This document shows, piece by piece, positions 26,385 through 36,099 of a DNA stretch of 64,000 bases. Source of the DNA: JAHJDS01 sp964569795 (GTDB lineage Bacteria; Desulfobacterota; Desulfarculia; Desulfarculales; JAHJDS01). The notes beneath the pieces are model-generated. The model ran no database searches and was not told where the DNA came from. It worked only from the letters and a program-made list of their open reading frames with translations. The first letter of the stretch is position 1, and the number at the start of each line of letters is the position of its first letter. The position numbers were made by a program, and so were the translations under genes. The stretch covers positions 161,968 to 225,967 of the forward strand of contig CAZMVB010000002.1 of the NCBI GenBank assembly GCA_964569795.1, read 5' to 3'.

Positions 26385-28318
26385 TGGTCGGTCGAGCGAG
26401 TCCACTGCTCCCTCGTCTCCCGGGCCAGTCCGGTCACGAACTTCACCATGTCCCGGATCGGCCGGTCGGGCCCCAGGGCGCAGCACTGGTTGTACTCTTG
26501 ACGGGCCGGGGCCATGGCCTCCCAGCGGGCGACCAGTTCGGCCAGGGGCAGGCTCAACAGGTCCCGGAGTCGTTCAATCCAGCCCTCCTCAAAGGCGTCA
26601 ATGAAGAACATGGCCGCCTCCATCTGCGGCCGGACCTCGGGATTGACCGGGGCGAAACGGTGATTGAGGAATATCAGGGGCACGCCGCAGGACAGGGCCC
26701 ACTCCAGGGTGCTCTCGGGCCGGTCGATCAACAGCAGATCGGCGGCGAATCGGGACAGGGGAAAGGGCGGCTCGGCCTCGATCCGGACGTTGGGCGGCAG
26801 GTCGGCGACGCAGGCCGCGCCGAAGTCGGATTCGAGCAGGTCGCTCTCCCCCTTGGCGTAAATCTTCAGGACCGTGTGGCGCCGGGAAGGACCGATGGCC
26901 TCGCGCAGGACTTTTTTCAAAAGGAACCAGTAGGCCAGGTCCTTGACCTCGTCCACCAGATAGGTGTTGTCCCGGGCGAAAAAGGTCGGGGCGAAGACCA
27001 GGGTCGGCTCCGGGGGCAATCGCCACAGCCGCCTGGCCAGCCACCGGGACAGGCGGGGCCAGGCCGCCCGATAGACCTGGCGGGTGCCCTGGACGTGGAT
27101 CGGCTGGCCTGAATCGCCGGCGATCCGCCGGTAAAAGGTCCCGTCCGCCTCGGTGTAATCGACGTGGGCCCGGACCAGGTCGCGCGGCGAGGACCGGTGA
27201 AACCTCTGGTGAAGCCGGCTCCGGCCCAGACAACCGTGGGCGAAACCGACCAGGACCAGACCTCGCCGCTCGAATACCTGCCCCAGACAGCGGGGCACCG
27301 GGTCGTAGAGGTCATTGGACAAGAAGATGGTGCCCGGACCGGCACCCTGGTCGGCCAGGATGCGGTCCGCCTCGCGGCTCAGGAAGAGGATCCGTCCGGC
27401 CACGGGGCCGGTCAGGTAGTTGACCGTGCGCCGGGCCGCGGCCTCCAGGGCCGGGGCCACGTCCAGTCGCCCGGCCCGATCGATCGCGTCGGCCGGCAGC
27501 AAGGCGGTCACCAGGCCTTCCCTCTCGGTCGGCGCGATCTCGAATTCGGCCCGGCCGGCGGGCGGATGGAAAAAGCGGACGCGCCAACCCCGTTGCCACA
27601 ATCCCCAGGCCGCGGCGTTGGCCAGATGGTTGTACTCGTAGCACAGCACCGTCCGGTCCGGCGACCCGGCGCGGCCCAAGCGGCTGAGAGCCGTCAGGGG
27701 GCGGTAAAGCATGGTCGCGGCCGGCATGGCGGTCAGCCGCAGGGCCTGGGCCAGCAGCCTGGAACCCGGACGAGGCGACGAAAGACCTGCTCGCCGGGGT
27801 GGGTGCTCGGCTCCATTCAGGGACGTCAACTCGACCCGGCCGTCTCCCCCGCCGGCCTGGGCCACCAGGGCCAGGTAATTGCACCCCTGGATGACGATCG
27901 CCTGGGTCAGCTCGGAACTTCCCAGATCGTTGTGGGGCCGTCCGGCCTGATACGGGACCGTCACCGGGCCGTATCGGCGGACCACCTCGGCCAGGAGCCG
28001 GCCCTTGTAAAACATGTTGTGCAGAACTCTCAACGTAACGTGGCGCAGGGCGTAACCGGTCCTGATCCCGGGAAAGAGGTCGGCCAGGACTGCGTCCAGG
28101 GTTTGCTCCCAGGCGTCATTGACCTCGTCGGCCAGATCGGCCAGCCGGGTCAAGTCATCGGCCGGGATCAGGTCGGCCAGCCCCTCGAGGCGAAAGCCCG
28201 CGCCGGTCAAGCGCTCCCAGACCAGGGGCGACTCGGTCAGCAACAACTCGCCCCGGGCCGGCCCGGCCCCCGAGGACCAGTCCTGCCAGGTCGGCCAGTC
28301 ATGGACGTAAACGGCCAA
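26381..28318 (-). CDS. Large GT-B-like surface-carbohydrate protein (LIC12162-type, tentative)
   Basis: The 645-residue protein has no membrane segment. A central to C-terminal half contains GT-B-like features: PTLVFAPTFFARDNTYLVDE, then IDRPESTLEWALSCGVPLIFLN, which resembles a nucleotide-sugar-binding loop. The N-terminal 250 residues are less clear. It reminds me of the LIC12162-type transferases found with NeuB and CMP-transferases, but that is from memory. It begins at TTG 28318, 16 bases after the methyltransferase stop, and couples to the oxidoreductase by GTGA. It may transfer the nonulosonate. Confidence 0.55.
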   Translation of the reverse strand: MAVYVHDWPTWQDWSSGAGPARGELLLTESPLVWERLTGAGFRLEGLADLIPADDLTRLADLADEVNDAWEQTLDAVLADLFPGIRTGYALRHVTLRVLHNMFYKGRLLAEVVRRYGPVTVPYQAGRPHNDLGSSELTQAIVIQGCNYLALVAQAGGGDGRVELTSLNGAEHPPRRAGLSSPRPGSRLLAQALRLTAMPAATMLYRPLTALSRLGRAGSPDRTVLCYEYNHLANAAAWGLWQRGWRVRFFHPPAGRAEFEIAPTEREGLVTALLPADAIDRAGRLDVAPALEAAARRTVNYLTGPVAGRILFLSREADRILADQGAGPGTIFLSNDLYDPVPRCLGQVFERRGLVLVGFAHGCLGRSRLHQRFHRSSPRDLVRAHVDYTEADGTFYRRIAGDSGQPIHVQGTRQVYRAAWPRLSRWLARRLWRLPPEPTLVFAPTFFARDNTYLVDEVKDLAYWFLLKKVLREAIGPSRRHTVLKIYAKGESDLLESDFGAACVADLPPNVRIEAEPPFPLSRFAADLLLIDRPESTLEWALSCGVPLIFLNHRFAPVNPEVRPQMEAAMFFIDAFEEGWIERLRDLLSLPLAELVARWEAMAPARQEYNQCCALGPDRPIRDMVKFVTGLARETREQWTRSTDQ

Positions 28319-28334
28319 GTCAGTGCGTCCGGTC

Positions 28335-28946
28335 TCAGGTCCCTTGACCCGGCCGCTCGACCGCCAGCAGGCCCCAGCTGTCCAGCAGGCCGGCGCCGGC
28401 GTCGATGGTCTCGAAGCGGACCTCGGTCAGTTCCGGGCAGGAGTCGAGATATGCTCGGCGGAAGTCGGTCTTCCACAAGAAGTGCTTGTTGCCCCGGTAC
28501 TCCACCTCGGTCCAGTCCTCGGCAAAGTACTCGTAAAAGAAGACGTGCCCCCGGGCCACGCGGACGATCTCTCTCATCGCCCGGGCGATGTCGTCGGGCG
28601 GGATATGAATCAGCACGCCCACGGTGTAAACCAGGTCAAAGAAGCCGTCCTCGAACGGCAGGTCAAAGGCGTTGCCCTCGACCAGGTTGACCTGCGGCAA
28701 CCGGCGTCGGGCCCCGCCCAGGGCCTTCTGGTTGGGCTCCAGGCCCCAGAGTTCATAATCGCCGTGCTCCTGGATCCATTCCAGATGGCGGCCGGTGTTG
28801 CAGCCGATGTCCAGGACGCGCCGGGGTGTTATTTCGTCCAGGACGCCCTGAATGATTCGACGTCGCTGCTCCTTGGGTGGGGCGTCGCACCGATCGGTAT
28901 ATTCGTCCCCGAAATCGCTCTTCCAAATATCGAGAGGTTTTTTCAT
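28335..28946 (-). CDS. Pseudaminic-acid-biosynthesis-associated methylase
   Basis: From ATG 28946, with AGGAGA at 28951-28956 as ribosome-binding site, the protein is 203 residues. The opening IWKSDFGDEYTDR is characteristic of the methylase family that accompanies pseudaminate genes. Next come LDIGCNTGRHLEW (SAM motif I) and an acidic motif II, LWGLEPN. It is thought to methylate the nonulosonate or its precursor. Agreement between this family and pseB/F/G/I strengthens the pseudaminate assignment. The longer in-frame N-terminus is shadow. Confidence 0.83.
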   Translation of the reverse strand: MKKPLDIWKSDFGDEYTDRCDAPPKEQRRRIIQGVLDEITPRRVLDIGCNTGRHLEWIQEHGDYELWGLEPNQKALGGARRRLPQVNLVEGNAFDLPFEDGFFDLVYTVGVLIHIPPDDIARAMREIVRVARGHVFFYEYFAEDWTEVEYRGNKHFLWKTDFRRAYLDSCPELTEVRFETIDAGAGLLDSWGLLAVERPGQGT

Positions 28947-29007
28947 TCTTTCTCCTGGGGATGGCACCGCCGGATTGCGCAGGCGGGCCGCGTACGCTGA
29001 AAAGCGC

Positions 29008-30318
29008 CTATTTAAACGAAACCAGTCCGCGCCGTTCCCAATCCAACAGGTATTGGTGGACCTCTCTGGGAGGGAGTTCAAAGGATTCGGCCAGGTCAAA
29101 TATGGTCACTGGATTTCGCAGCAAGATCGGGATGGAATCCATCAGCCGACGCTTGCGCCTGAGCATCCCGTCGTCCGTCTTCGTCCCCAGGGCCGGTTGA
29201 CCGGTGTCGATATACAGGTCATAGGCCGGATTGGAAAGGCAGGGCACCCCCTCGAAATTCAGTTGAACGGTCCGGTTGCCCTCGATCAGCTCGACGGCCG
29301 CCAGGATCAGATCGACCGACTCGGCCAGGCGCGCCGGGGAGATGATCTCCATGTTGTCCCGGCTGGAGTGGTACTCCGGGTAGGGGTAGCGCGACAGCGA
29401 GGACATGGCTATCCCCCGGGCCTCCCAGCAGACCTCGTCGTTGCCCACGGACTGCCTGAAGTCCACCACGCGGTGGGATAAACCCAGGTCGGCCAAGGCC
29501 CAGGCCAGGGCCAGGTCGAAGTCCGACCGTCCGCCATGTGACCGCTGCAAGGTGAATTCCGTCTCCGTGCCGAGCATCTCCAGGAAACATGCCCCCCGAA
29601 TCGACTCCGGGGCGGAGGCGCCCCGATCATGCAGATAGAATTCGCTGCCGATGATCTCCGGCACCAGGACCAACCGGTAGGAAAGGCGTCGGTCCCGGGC
29701 CGCCAGCCGTCGCATCACCGCCAGCCCGACCATCACTCCGGCCAGGTCGTCATTGGCCATAGAGGGATGGTCCAGGTGTGCCGCCAGGACAAAGCACTCG
29801 TCGGTCCGCCCCGGGAGGTCGTGGGTCGCCACCAACAGCGGTCCCGGTTTGGTCTCGACCTCCAATTCGACGTCGTATTCGCCCGGGCCGAGGGACTCGT
29901 AAACGGTCCGGGGCAGGCACAGGCCCCAGTCTTGTTCCCAGGGCCGGTACTGCCATCGGAAATGAAACGGGATCGCCTCGGGATCGCGGTGATCGAAGTG
30001 GAGGTGGGGCCGCAGCTCTTCCAGGGACAGCCGGCCGGAAAAACCGCACGAATTGGCGGCCACGCCCAGGGGATGGGCCAGGGCGTCGTAAACGACCCGG
30101 CCGTCGCGGCTGATCGTTCCCCGGAGCGGTCGCCAAGAGGGCGGAACCACCCACCCGTTGACGGTCTGGTCCGGCGGATACTCGTGAATCCTGAGCGGCA
30201 GAAAGCCGTCGATCAGTTCCAGGCCGGCTCGATAGTCATCGGAAACGAAGACCCGGTTGAGCGGACAGAGCCGCTCCATCAAGTCCATCGTCCCCGGCGG
30301 CAAGTCGGTAGCCATCAT
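29008..30318 (-). CDS. Aminopeptidase-like metalloprotein with C-terminal winged helix (DUF4910-type)
   Basis: The protein is about 436 residues from ATG 30318, with a second ATG next to it. It has an M28-like zinc site: AAHLDHPSMANDD (His, Asp), EIIGSEF (Glu) and YPEYHSSRDN (His). The last about 60 residues form a small winged-helix-like segment. Members of this family occur in surface-polysaccharide and nonulosonate clusters, where they may hydrolyse an amide bond rather than a peptide. It is separated from the next gene by 61 bases, the largest gap in this run. Confidence 0.7.
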   Translation of the reverse strand: MMATDLPPGTMDLMERLCPLNRVFVSDDYRAGLELIDGFLPLRIHEYPPDQTVNGWVVPPSWRPLRGTISRDGRVVYDALAHPLGVAANSCGFSGRLSLEELRPHLHFDHRDPEAIPFHFRWQYRPWEQDWGLCLPRTVYESLGPGEYDVELEVETKPGPLLVATHDLPGRTDECFVLAAHLDHPSMANDDLAGVMVGLAVMRRLAARDRRLSYRLVLVPEIIGSEFYLHDRGASAPESIRGACFLEMLGTETEFTLQRSHGGRSDFDLALAWALADLGLSHRVVDFRQSVGNDEVCWEARGIAMSSLSRYPYPEYHSSRDNMEIISPARLAESVDLILAAVELIEGNRTVQLNFEGVPCLSNPAYDLYIDTGQPALGTKTDDGMLRRKRRLMDSIPILLRNPVTIFDLAESFELPPREVHQYLLDWERRGLVSFK

Positions 30319-30319
30319 C

Positions 30320-31207
30320 CTATTGTCTGACCGCCATGTTGACAAAGGTGCTGGCCATGAACAGGCCCTGCCAGGCGTCGGCCCGATCTATCTCCAGGGC
30401 CTGGGAGGCCTCGATCAGGACCGGATCGATATTCCGGATCAGGGGAGGCAAGGCGTGGAAATGATAAAACCAGTTGCCCTCGTGTCTGAATCCGTATCGA
30501 GCCAGTTTGGCCGGATAGGTGAGGGGATTTTCCGGCCGGGTGAAAATGTTGTCACGCGACTTCGTGCTTGGCGAGTCCGGTTCCTGGGGATGGGTTATCA
30601 GTTTTGAAAACCGCTCAATCATCTCCGGCTTATTCGCCTCGGGCAGCGATCCGGCCAGCAACGGCCAGATGTTGCGCTCGAAAAACCGCAGGGTGAAGCG
30701 ATTGAAGGTAAAGGCATCGAAGAGCTCGTTTTCATGGGCGCTGACCAACAGCCCTTCCGTCTTGAGGACCCGACCCAACTCCTGATAGCAATCAGACTCC
30801 AGGTCTTCGGGGATATAGGGCAGCACACCCAGACAAAACACCCAATCGAATGATTGGTCCTCATAGCCTTCCAGATCGTTCAAGAGGCCGACCTGGACCT
30901 CGGCCTCGAACCCCTGGGCGGCCAATTTTGATTGTGTGGCCTCGACCATTTTGGGACTGATGTCAAAGCCGCTGACGGACAAGCCCTGAGCGGCCAGCCA
31001 CAGCACCAGCTCCCCGGTCCCGCACCCGGCGTCCAAGACACGCAACTCCGGCTTCAGACGGTCGGCGACGAGTTTCTGAACCAACTTGAGGCGGAAGAGA
31101 TTGGCCGGATACCCCCCGGAATCCTCCGGGTAGTAAGTGTCACGATCGTAGGTCTCACTCTTACGATCGTAAAACCGGCGCGTCGCCTCTGGGTCATAGT
31201 CGATCAC
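30320..31207 (-). CDS. Class I SAM methyltransferase
   Basis: The 295-residue protein has LRVLDAGCGTGELVLWLA (motif I), GFDISPKM (motif II) and DWVFCLGVLPYIPED with ELGRVLKTEGLL (post-motif II). It starts at GTG 31207 with GGAGG about 7 bases upstream. The target is unknown. Base composition is visibly less GC-rich than neighbouring genes, suggesting a later arrival. The last about 130 residues, with many aromatic and basic residues, may bind the acceptor. Confidence 0.78.
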   Translation of the reverse strand: MIDYDPEATRRFYDRKSETYDRDTYYPEDSGGYPANLFRLKLVQKLVADRLKPELRVLDAGCGTGELVLWLAAQGLSVSGFDISPKMVEATQSKLAAQGFEAEVQVGLLNDLEGYEDQSFDWVFCLGVLPYIPEDLESDCYQELGRVLKTEGLLVSAHENELFDAFTFNRFTLRFFERNIWPLLAGSLPEANKPEMIERFSKLITHPQEPDSPSTKSRDNIFTRPENPLTYPAKLARYGFRHEGNWFYHFHALPPLIRNIDPVLIEASQALEIDRADAWQGLFMASTFVNMAVRQ

Positions 31208-31231
31208 CCGAACCTCCGCTCATGAGCCATT

Positions 31232-32809
31232 CTAAAACACGACTCCCTCGCCCTTCCGCCCCCGGAAAAACCGCCGCAGTCGGTCAACGGTCCGGGGCCC
31301 GGACAAGGGCCGAAACGCCAGCCGCTCCAGCCGGGGCGACCGCCGGTAGAGCCACAACGACAGCCGGGCCAGGGCCAGCAACAGCCACAGGCGCCGGCGG
31401 TCGTAGCGGCTCTTGAGCCCCTCGGTCTCGGCCCGGATGGCCAGGCGCCGAAGGGCCGCCCTGGTGCGGCGGGAGTAGCGCCAGAAATCGCGGTTGTGAT
31501 GCCGGTCCAGGTTGGACTCGGGCAGCCAGTTCCGGAAAAAGACCGTATCGGGCGCCCGGGTCAGTTCCCAGGCCGGCTCCTGGATCCACCACTCGGCAAA
31601 GCCGTACTCGTCCTTGTACTGCTCGTAGATCGGGGTGCCGGGATAGGGAATGACCGTGGCCACGCCGACGCTGAATTCCAGTTCCCGAGGGATGCTGCGG
31701 AGCATCCCGAGGTCGTTTTGATAATGGGTGTCCCCCTCCCAGGGGAAGCCGGACAGGATCGAGACGTTGATCCGGGTAAATCCGGAACGAACGATCTCCT
31801 GGAAGCCGGCCGCCATCTGGTGCCGGCGATACTTCTTGTTGATTCGTTTCAACGTGTCGTCGTCGCCGCTCTCGGTGCCGAAGGCCATGAAATAAAATCC
31901 GGCCTGCCGCATCCGGCTCAAGACGTCGGCCCTGACCGAGTCGATCCGCCCCCGGCAGGAAATCTTGACCCCCAGGTCGGCCGTAAGGAGCAGGTCACAC
32001 AACTCCAGGATGCGCTTCTGGTTGATCATCGGCTCGTCGTCCTGAAAAGCGACGTGGGTCACCCCATAGCGCCGGGCCAGAAACTCGATTTCGGCAAAGA
32101 TGTTTTCGGCGCTGCGCATCCGCCACCGGTTGTCGAAGACCTTGCGACTGACGCAATAGATGCAGTTGAACGGACAGCCGCGGGAGGTGAACATGCTCCA
32201 GAACAGGCGATGGAAGTTGGGATCGTCGGTCCCGGCGTAGTCGCGGACCGGGAAGTGGTCATAGGCCGGGAACGGCAGGTCGTCCAGGTCTTTGATCGGC
32301 GCCCGTGGCTCCGTGCGGACCAATCGACCGTTTTGCTTGAAGACCAGGCCGGGCACCTGGTCAAACCGGCCGTCGCCCATGATCCGGTCGGCATACTCGA
32401 CGATCGTCCGCTCGCCCTCGCCGACACAGACGCAGTCCGCCCCGAACCGGAGGGCCTCCTCGGGGAGGCACGAGGCGTGGGGGCCGCCGACGATGACCGG
32501 CCGGCTGAATTCCCGCTTCAGGCGGCCAATGAAGGCGTACTTGTCCAGGATGTAGTCGATATAGAGCGTCAGACCGATGAGGTGCGGCTCGAAGTCGGCC
32601 ACCTCGCGCGCCAGGTCGGACCACTGGCGCCGGCCGTAGGGAGCGGTCATGTCCAGGCACCGGACCTGGTGGCCGGCCGCCTCCAGGGCCGCCGCCAGGT
32701 GGGCCAGGTTCAGCGGGAATTCGGTGATCGTCTTCCCGCCCGAGGGCGGCTGGATCAGCAGCGCCCGACACGGCCCGGACTTCATGTTCAGACCCGCTTC
32801 ATTCATCAT
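31232..32809 (-). CDS. B12-binding-type radical SAM enzyme
   Basis: From ATG 32809 (ATGs at 32806 and 32785 also possible) the protein is 525 residues. It has an N-terminal Rossmann B12-binding-like domain (FPLNLAHLAAALEAAGH and VIVGGPHASCLP), then the radical SAM cluster GCPFNCIYC with Cys212, 216 and 219. The C-terminal part is rich in Arg and hydrophobics. Cobalamin-dependent radical SAM enzymes often methylate unactivated carbons or rearrange carbon skeletons. A glycan- or lipid-modifying step is inferred. The upstream in-frame extension is asnB shadow. Confidence 0.82.
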   Translation of the reverse strand: MMNEAGLNMKSGPCRALLIQPPSGGKTITEFPLNLAHLAAALEAAGHQVRCLDMTAPYGRRQWSDLAREVADFEPHLIGLTLYIDYILDKYAFIGRLKREFSRPVIVGGPHASCLPEEALRFGADCVCVGEGERTIVEYADRIMGDGRFDQVPGLVFKQNGRLVRTEPRAPIKDLDDLPFPAYDHFPVRDYAGTDDPNFHRLFWSMFTSRGCPFNCIYCVSRKVFDNRWRMRSAENIFAEIEFLARRYGVTHVAFQDDEPMINQKRILELCDLLLTADLGVKISCRGRIDSVRADVLSRMRQAGFYFMAFGTESGDDDTLKRINKKYRRHQMAAGFQEIVRSGFTRINVSILSGFPWEGDTHYQNDLGMLRSIPRELEFSVGVATVIPYPGTPIYEQYKDEYGFAEWWIQEPAWELTRAPDTVFFRNWLPESNLDRHHNRDFWRYSRRTRAALRRLAIRAETEGLKSRYDRRRLWLLLALARLSLWLYRRSPRLERLAFRPLSGPRTVDRLRRFFRGRKGEGVVF

Positions 32810-32820
32810 ACGTAGACCAT

Positions 32821-34806
32821 TCAGTCGTTGCCTCGGCCCCTGGGACTCAGCGGGGCCGGCCCGTCGAGGTATTGCCGGGCCCAGTGCTCCAGGAACAACA
32901 GGGCCCACAATCGTTCGGTGTGATCTTTGATGCGCCGGTCGTGTTCGTCGATCAGGTGGCGGATCGCCTCGGGCCGGAACCAGCCCCGCCCCACGGCCGA
33001 CTCCGAGAACAGGACGTCGGACAGGTGGTCCCGCAACCGGCCCCGGAACCAGTCGCCCACCGGCACGCCGAATCCCTTTTTGGGCCGGTCCAGTATCCGG
33101 CGCGGCAGCCGGTCCCGCATCAGCCGCTTGAGCAGGACCTTGCCCGTCAGTCCCCGGACCTTTAACCGGGGAGGCAGCGAGGCCATCAGCTCGGCCACCT
33201 TGTGGTCCAGAAACGGCGACCGGGCCTCCAGGGCGACGGCCATGGAGGCGATGTCCACCTTGACCAGGAGGTCTTCGGGCAGATAGGTCGTGACGTCCAG
33301 GTCCAGGACTCGATGCAAGGGCCCGTCGGCCTCCGAGGCGGCCCAGGCCCGGTGAAAATAATTCAGCGGATCGTCGGCCAGGACCCGGTCCGCGGCCTCG
33401 GGCGTGAGCAGCCGCGGCAGGTCTTCGGGGGCAAAGAATCCGACGTAGTCCAGATAGCGCCGGACGGGCTCGTCGCTGCGGGCCACGCTGTTCAGCAGCC
33501 GTGCGCCGTAGTCCAGCCGGGCCCGTTTCGCCGGGCCGACGAGGGCCCCGGCCGTGGTCAAGGTCCGGGCCAGGAGCCGATTGATCCCGGCCGGCCACCG
33601 GCCGAGGTGCCGGCCGAGGAGCATCCCGGCGTAGCGGATGTACCCCCCGCAGGCCTCGTCCCCGCCGTCGCCGTTTAAGGCCACGGTGACGTGGTCCCGG
33701 GTCAGCCGGGACAGGTAGTAGGTCGGCACGGCGGACGAGTCTCCGAACGGTTCGCCGTAATGCCAGGCCAGGCGGGGCAGGATTTCCAGGGCGTCGGGCC
33801 GGACGTACAGCTCGGTGTGCGCGGTCCCGTAGCGCTCGGCCACCTCCCGGGCGTAGGGGGTCTCGTCAAAGGGTTGCTCGTCGAAGCCGATGGAAAACGT
33901 GCGGACCTGCCCCGGGCTCTCCTCGGCCATCAGGGCGACCACCGCCGAGGAATCGACCCCGCCCGACAAGAAGGCCCCCAGGGGCACGTCGCTGATCAGG
34001 CGGTGGCGGACCGCCTGCCGCAGTTCACCCTCCAGGGCCTCGGCCGCCGCCTCCTCCCGCTGGATCGGTCCCGGGGCGTAGGACAGCCGCCAGTACCTCT
34101 CGGCCGTCAGATCTTTCGAGGACAGGACCACCCGGTGGGCCGGCTGGACTTTACGCAGGCCCTTGAAAATCGATCCGGGGCTGGGGACGTAGCCGTAGGT
34201 CAGATATTGGCCCAGGGCGCCCGGTTCCACCTCGACCGGCACCCCGGCGCAGGCCAGGATGGCCTTGGCCTCCGAGGCGAACAGGAACCGTCGGCCGTCG
34301 CCGTAATAGTACAACGGCTTCTGTCCCAGGCGGTCCCGGGCCAGGAACAACCGCCCGGCCGCCGGGTCCCAGACGGCCAGGGCGAACATCCCCCGCATGT
34401 GCTCGACGCCCCGGGGGCCGTACTCCTGGTAAAGCCGCAGGACCACCTCGGTGTCCGAGGTGGTGTCGAAGCGCCGTCCCCGTCGCCCCAGCTCGGCCGC
34501 CAGTTCCCGAAAGTTGTAGGTCTCGCCGTTATAGACGATGGCCGTCCCGGACTGGGGATCGACCATCGGCTGATCGCCGGTGGCCAGGTCGATGATCGCC
34601 AACCGGGTGTGCCCCAGACCGACCGACATCCCGCCGGCCGACCGCCCCCGAAGCAGACCGGCCGGCTCGGGACCGCGGGCCGCCCCGGCCACGAAGTGAC
34701 CCACTCCGTCCGGACCCCGGTGCCGCAGGGTCAGCGTCATCCGGGCCAGATCGCCCAGGTCCACCGGCGTTCCATCCAACTGAACGATGCCGCAGATGCC
34801 GCACAT
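32821..34806 (-). CDS. Asparagine synthase (glutamine-hydrolysing) paralogue 2
   Basis: The 661-residue AsnB-type enzyme starts MCGICGIVQLDG with Cys2 as glutaminase nucleophile; VYNGETYNFRELAAEL and the PP-loop SGGVDSSAVVAL are intact. It is a full-length, canonical-looking member. It follows the O-antigen ligase-like gene by 12 bases and precedes the radical SAM gene by 11. It may make asparagine or amidate a carboxylated sugar. The presence of three copies argues that at least one serves the glycan. Confidence 0.87.
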   Translation of the reverse strand: MCGICGIVQLDGTPVDLGDLARMTLTLRHRGPDGVGHFVAGAARGPEPAGLLRGRSAGGMSVGLGHTRLAIIDLATGDQPMVDPQSGTAIVYNGETYNFRELAAELGRRGRRFDTTSDTEVVLRLYQEYGPRGVEHMRGMFALAVWDPAAGRLFLARDRLGQKPLYYYGDGRRFLFASEAKAILACAGVPVEVEPGALGQYLTYGYVPSPGSIFKGLRKVQPAHRVVLSSKDLTAERYWRLSYAPGPIQREEAAAEALEGELRQAVRHRLISDVPLGAFLSGGVDSSAVVALMAEESPGQVRTFSIGFDEQPFDETPYAREVAERYGTAHTELYVRPDALEILPRLAWHYGEPFGDSSAVPTYYLSRLTRDHVTVALNGDGGDEACGGYIRYAGMLLGRHLGRWPAGINRLLARTLTTAGALVGPAKRARLDYGARLLNSVARSDEPVRRYLDYVGFFAPEDLPRLLTPEAADRVLADDPLNYFHRAWAASEADGPLHRVLDLDVTTYLPEDLLVKVDIASMAVALEARSPFLDHKVAELMASLPPRLKVRGLTGKVLLKRLMRDRLPRRILDRPKKGFGVPVGDWFRGRLRDHLSDVLFSESAVGRGWFRPEAIRHLIDEHDRRIKDHTERLWALLFLEHWARQYLDGPAPLSPRGRGND

Positions 34807-34818
34807 GGCTTCCGCCGG

Positions 34819-36093
34819 TCAGGCCGGCTCGGGCGCGGGCCGATCAGAGGTTCGGTCCCAGGCCGTGGCATACAACAGAGCGCACATGATCCAAAACAGA
34901 AGCGCGGTGTCGTCCACGAAAAAGTCATTGAACATGTTTCGAAAAAGAAAGCTGATTATCCCCACCAGGACCGCGCCGGCCACCCATGACCGCAGCCCCT
35001 TCTCCCGATGCCAGTCCCTCCAGGCCCTGAGTAGCAGGGCGATCATCAAGGCCGAGAAGGCCAACAACCCGGGCAGTCCCGTTTCGGCGGCCACGTTCAA
35101 GAAGGTGTTGTGGCCGTGCCACAGCAGGGGATAGCGGTGAAAGCTCAGATCGGCCAGGCTGAGGGACAGGCGTCCGTAGCCGACCCCGACCACCGGATGA
35201 CGACCGGCCAATCGAGCCGCCGCCAGCCAGATCTGCCCCCGGCTGCCGATGGTGGCCAAGGGGTGGCTGACCATGGCGGCCACCTGGTCCAGGCTGCGGA
35301 TCGGCCTGATGTGTTCGTCGCCGCGGATCCACTTCTTGGGCGGCAAAAAGGACAGCCATAAGACCAAGATCGACACCACCCCGATTCCCATTATAATGGT
35401 CCACCAACCACGCCTGAAAACCACGGCCACGCATAACACCAGCATCATGGCCAGGGCCAGCCAGACCGCCCTCTGGGTGGACATGATCATCAGGAAACCG
35501 GCACTGCCGATCAGGATGGCCGACCAGAGCCACCACCTCTTGCTCCGGCTAATCCGGAAGGGCAGCCACAAGAAGCCGAAGATCAGCACCAGGTAGCTCG
35601 AAAAGGTCCCCACCCCGCCGGCCAGGGACGGTTCCGAGATGAGACCCCAGGCCCAGTTGGGGCTCCAGATGCTGTGAAAGACTCCGTAACCGATCATCAG
35701 CGTGGCCCCGGCCCAGACGGCCCCCAGCATACCTTTTATCTTCCACGGCTCGTCCACGGCGAAGACCACCAGAAAAAACCAGGCCATCCCCTTGATCCAT
35801 TCGCCCTGAAACTCGCCCAGGGAGTAACGCCAGTCCACGGCAAAGGGAATCGAAACCAGAATGGCGCCCGTAAAAAACAGCAACCACGGCCACAGGGGCG
35901 TGGCCGTGAGCCGCCAGCGTCGAGTCAAATAGGACCGGATAAGCCAGCATGCCAGGCCCAAGCCCAGACACCACTCCCTGACCGCCGAGATCGAGGCCAC
36001 CGGCAGGGTGACCACGTTCACCCACAAGGTCACCTGAAGTCCGTAATCGGCCAAGACCGATGGGTTCTCGATTGACTTGATCCGGGCTAACAC
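34819..36093 (-). CDS. O-antigen ligase/polymerase-like membrane protein
   Basis: The 424-residue polytopic protein has about ten hydrophobic segments and the signature HGHNTFLNVAAETGLPG at 326-342, the large-loop motif of the WaaL/Wzy-C family. It would ligate or polymerise lipid-linked glycan on the periplasmic side. The annotated GTG start at 36093 lies only 6 bases from the start of the divergent gene at 36100, so the true start of at least one is probably further in. It heads the long minus-strand run. Confidence 0.8.
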   Translation of the reverse strand: MLARIKSIENPSVLADYGLQVTLWVNVVTLPVASISAVREWCLGLGLACWLIRSYLTRRWRLTATPLWPWLLFFTGAILVSIPFAVDWRYSLGEFQGEWIKGMAWFFLVVFAVDEPWKIKGMLGAVWAGATLMIGYGVFHSIWSPNWAWGLISEPSLAGGVGTFSSYLVLIFGFLWLPFRISRSKRWWLWSAILIGSAGFLMIMSTQRAVWLALAMMLVLCVAVVFRRGWWTIIMGIGVVSILVLWLSFLPPKKWIRGDEHIRPIRSLDQVAAMVSHPLATIGSRGQIWLAAARLAGRHPVVGVGYGRLSLSLADLSFHRYPLLWHGHNTFLNVAAETGLPGLLAFSALMIALLLRAWRDWHREKGLRSWVAGAVLVGIISFLFRNMFNDFFVDDTALLFWIMCALLYATAWDRTSDRPAPEPA

Positions 36094-36099
36094 GGTAAC

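Noticed and set aside
32810..33598. N-terminal extension of the radical SAM gene into asnB
   Set aside because: The region reads as asnB in another frame; Pro/Arg/Gly-rich residues with no domain. The start at 32809 fits the family.
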